Shown here piece after piece: positions 63,060 through 64,000 of a stretch of 64,000 nucleotides of DNA. The position numbers and the translations under genes were made by a program. Each line of letters starts with the position of its first letter. Positions within the stretch are counted from its first letter, which is position 1. The notes under the pieces were generated by a model, which did not search any database, was not told where the DNA came from, and was given only the letters and a program-made list of their open reading frames with translations. Origin of the DNA: Flavobacterium sp. MDT1-60 (GTDB lineage Bacteria > Bacteroidota > Bacteroidia > Flavobacteriales > Flavobacteriaceae); NCBI RefSeq assembly GCF_014844035.1, contig NZ_CP062159.1:4464001-4528000 (forward strand), written 5' to 3'.

Positions 63060-63472
63060 CCACAGATTAAAATGATTTTACAGATTACTAAAAAAGGTTG
63101 CCACGAATTTCCACGAATTAATTTTATTATCGTTTGTGATAAAAAAGAAGATTAAATAACCTATTTAATTAGTAAAAATTCGTGCAATTAGCGGCAGAAA
63201 AAAATCATTTCAATATTTAATCCGGGACTTATCGGGAGTGGCAGAAACAAAAAACCATTCGCTGCATAAACTGTAACGAATGGTTTTTACTTTATGAAAA
63301 TTTATTTCTTACCAATTACCTCTCTCGATAGCTATCGGGATAAATTTTATATAGATTATAAAAAAGGTTCACCACGAATTACACTAATCTGCACTAATTT
63401 AAATCTGTGTTTATTTCTTATCACAAACGATAATAAAATCAATTCGTGGAAATTTGTGAAATTCGTGGCAAA
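63060..63472. repeat. repeat mosaic with 45-54 bp inverted arms
   Basis: The arm 63098-63142 (TTGCCACGAATTTC ... CGTTTGTGATAA) is inverted at 63418-63471. The copies match except for a 9-nt gap and one base. Between them lie CGATAGCTATCGGGA and CCACGAATTACACTAATCTG words and a second copy of the terminator and stop codon of the M13 peptidase (63249-63314). It is built of dispersed flavobacterial repeats. Confidence 0.8.
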
Positions 63473-63510
63473 AAAACCATTCGCAGCAACGAATGGTTTT
63501 TACTTTATGG
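63471..63510 (-). terminator. terminator after M13 peptidase
   Basis: AAACCATTCG pairs with CGAATGGTTT around CAGCAA (63474-63499), with T and A runs outside. A near copy lies at 63249-63290. Confidence 0.8.
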
Positions 63511-63521
63511 AAATTTATTAC

Positions 63522-64000
63522 TTACCAGATTACAACACGCAAACTATCCGGCTGATACATTTTATCTCCTTTTTTGACATTAAATGCTTTGTAAAATTCA
63601 GGAATATTGCTCAATGGTCCGTTTACTCTAAATTGTTCCGGGGCATGAACATCAGTCGTAATTTGATTGATTTTAGATTCATCTCTTCTATTCACCATCC
63701 AGGAATAAGCATACGCCAGAAAATAACGCTGATCAGGAGTCTGTCCGTTAATTTTTTCATTCTTTTTATATTGCTCGGTTTTTTGAAACGCTTCATAACC
63801 CATTACTACTCCACCTAAATCGGCAATATTTTCACCCTGAGTTGCATCTCCATTTACATTTTTGCCCAAAATTGCAAATTTGTTGTATTGCGAAACAATC
63901 AACTTGGTTTTAGCTTTAAACTTTTTCAAATCTTCTGCGGTCCACCAATTATTCAGGTTTCCTTTTTCATCGTATTGGCTTCCCTGATCATCAAATCCGT
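63522..64000 (-). CDS. M13-family metallopeptidase (C-terminal part)
   Basis: The last about 159 residues of the gene are visible, entering from the right edge; no start is in the window. The sequence GFDDQGSQYDEKGNLNNWWTAEDLKKF, then GENIADLGGVVMGYEAF (with the third zinc ligand Glu) and the end VNGPLSNIPEFYKAFNVKKGDKMYQPDSLRVVIW, matches the neprilysin/PepO family M13. The zinc-binding HExxH lies outside the window. These are exported endopeptidases acting on short peptides. A 60-bp copy of the gene's last codons and terminator lies downstream (63249-63314). Confidence 0.9.
   Translation of the reverse strand, partial: GFDDQGSQYDEKGNLNNWWTAEDLKKFKAKTKLIVSQYNKFAILGKNVNGDATQGENIADLGGVVMGYEAFQKTEQYKKNEKINGQTPDQRYFLAYAYSWMVNRRDESKINQITTDVHAPEQFRVNGPLSNIPEFYKAFNVKKGDKMYQPDSLRVVIW

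Noticed and set aside
63294-63818. 174-residue plus-strand ORF
   Set aside because: It runs through repeats and antisense to the M13 peptidase and has no coding features of its own.
25952-63929. Search for tRNA, rRNA or known riboswitches in the gaps
   Set aside because: No cloverleaf with a clear anticodon arm, rRNA sequence or conserved riboswitch core was found by eye. A covariance-model scan would settle this.

Overview
The window looks like a chromosome segment of a Flavobacterium-like member of the Bacteroidota. The DNA is AT-rich. There is a SusC/SusD pair, a GldI-type gliding-motility isomerase, LysM/SPOR-type envelope proteins, paired type III and eukaryote-like type II glutamine synthetases, Bacteroidota promoters (TTG about 20 nt before TAnnTTTG), and flavobacterial intergenic repeats. 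No rRNA, tRNA, CRISPR array, integrase or transposase gene was recognised.

1-25.7 kb: a glycan-utilisation region (PUL). On the minus strand lie a sugar kinase of the GHMP family, a sugar-1-phosphate nucleotidyltransferase and a sugar/H+ symporter (cut by the window edge). Next come a LacI-family regulator (+) and a CBM9-like protein (-). A long plus-strand run follows: SusC, SusD, an arylsulfotransferase-like propeller lipoprotein (frameshifted), a di-haem cytochrome c lipoprotein, a large putative glycosidase, a DUF5107/TPR protein, an M1 aminopeptidase (frameshifted), a DUF5077/DUF3472-like protein, a GH109 alpha-N-acetylgalactosaminidase and a GH35 beta-galactosidase. The kinase operon and the susC operon carry the same 84-85 bp operator-promoter module in opposite orientation, with two 14-bp LacI-type palindromes 9 bp apart. 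Uptake, degradation and sugar salvage are therefore probably one regulon. The enzymes suggest a galactose/N-acetylgalactosamine-containing glycan or glycopeptide; this is inference.

25.9-35.7 kb: housekeeping and envelope genes. These are an OsmC-like protein, a LysM protein with a periplasmic-binding fold, a LysM/coiled-coil protein, guaA, small secreted proteins between repeat hairpins, a CbpA/CbpM-type chaperone pair and RidA. 35.8-48.4 kb: a ClC channel, a rhomboid protease, an nrnA-gldI-PPIase-PPIase cluster, an EamA transporter, a DoxX-like protein, aquaporin, a sterol-desaturase-like protein, a DUF2805-type protein and an M61 peptidase. 48.5-56 kb: small unknown proteins, a GH92 alpha-mannosidase, a GNAT acetyltransferase and a PurM-like AIR synthase. 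56-64 kb: a 30-residue membrane peptide, divergent glnN (GSIII) and GSII, TerC, a collagen-motif lipoprotein, a secreted esterase, a repeat mosaic and the end of an M13 metallopeptidase.

Two genes in the PUL are broken by single-base changes in poly-A runs: A7 at 9969-9975 (one base short) and A8 at 18962-18969 (one base extra). This may reflect homopolymer sequencing error, slippage or real decay. The first sits exactly on the A AAA AAG heptamer used for programmed -1 frameshifting.
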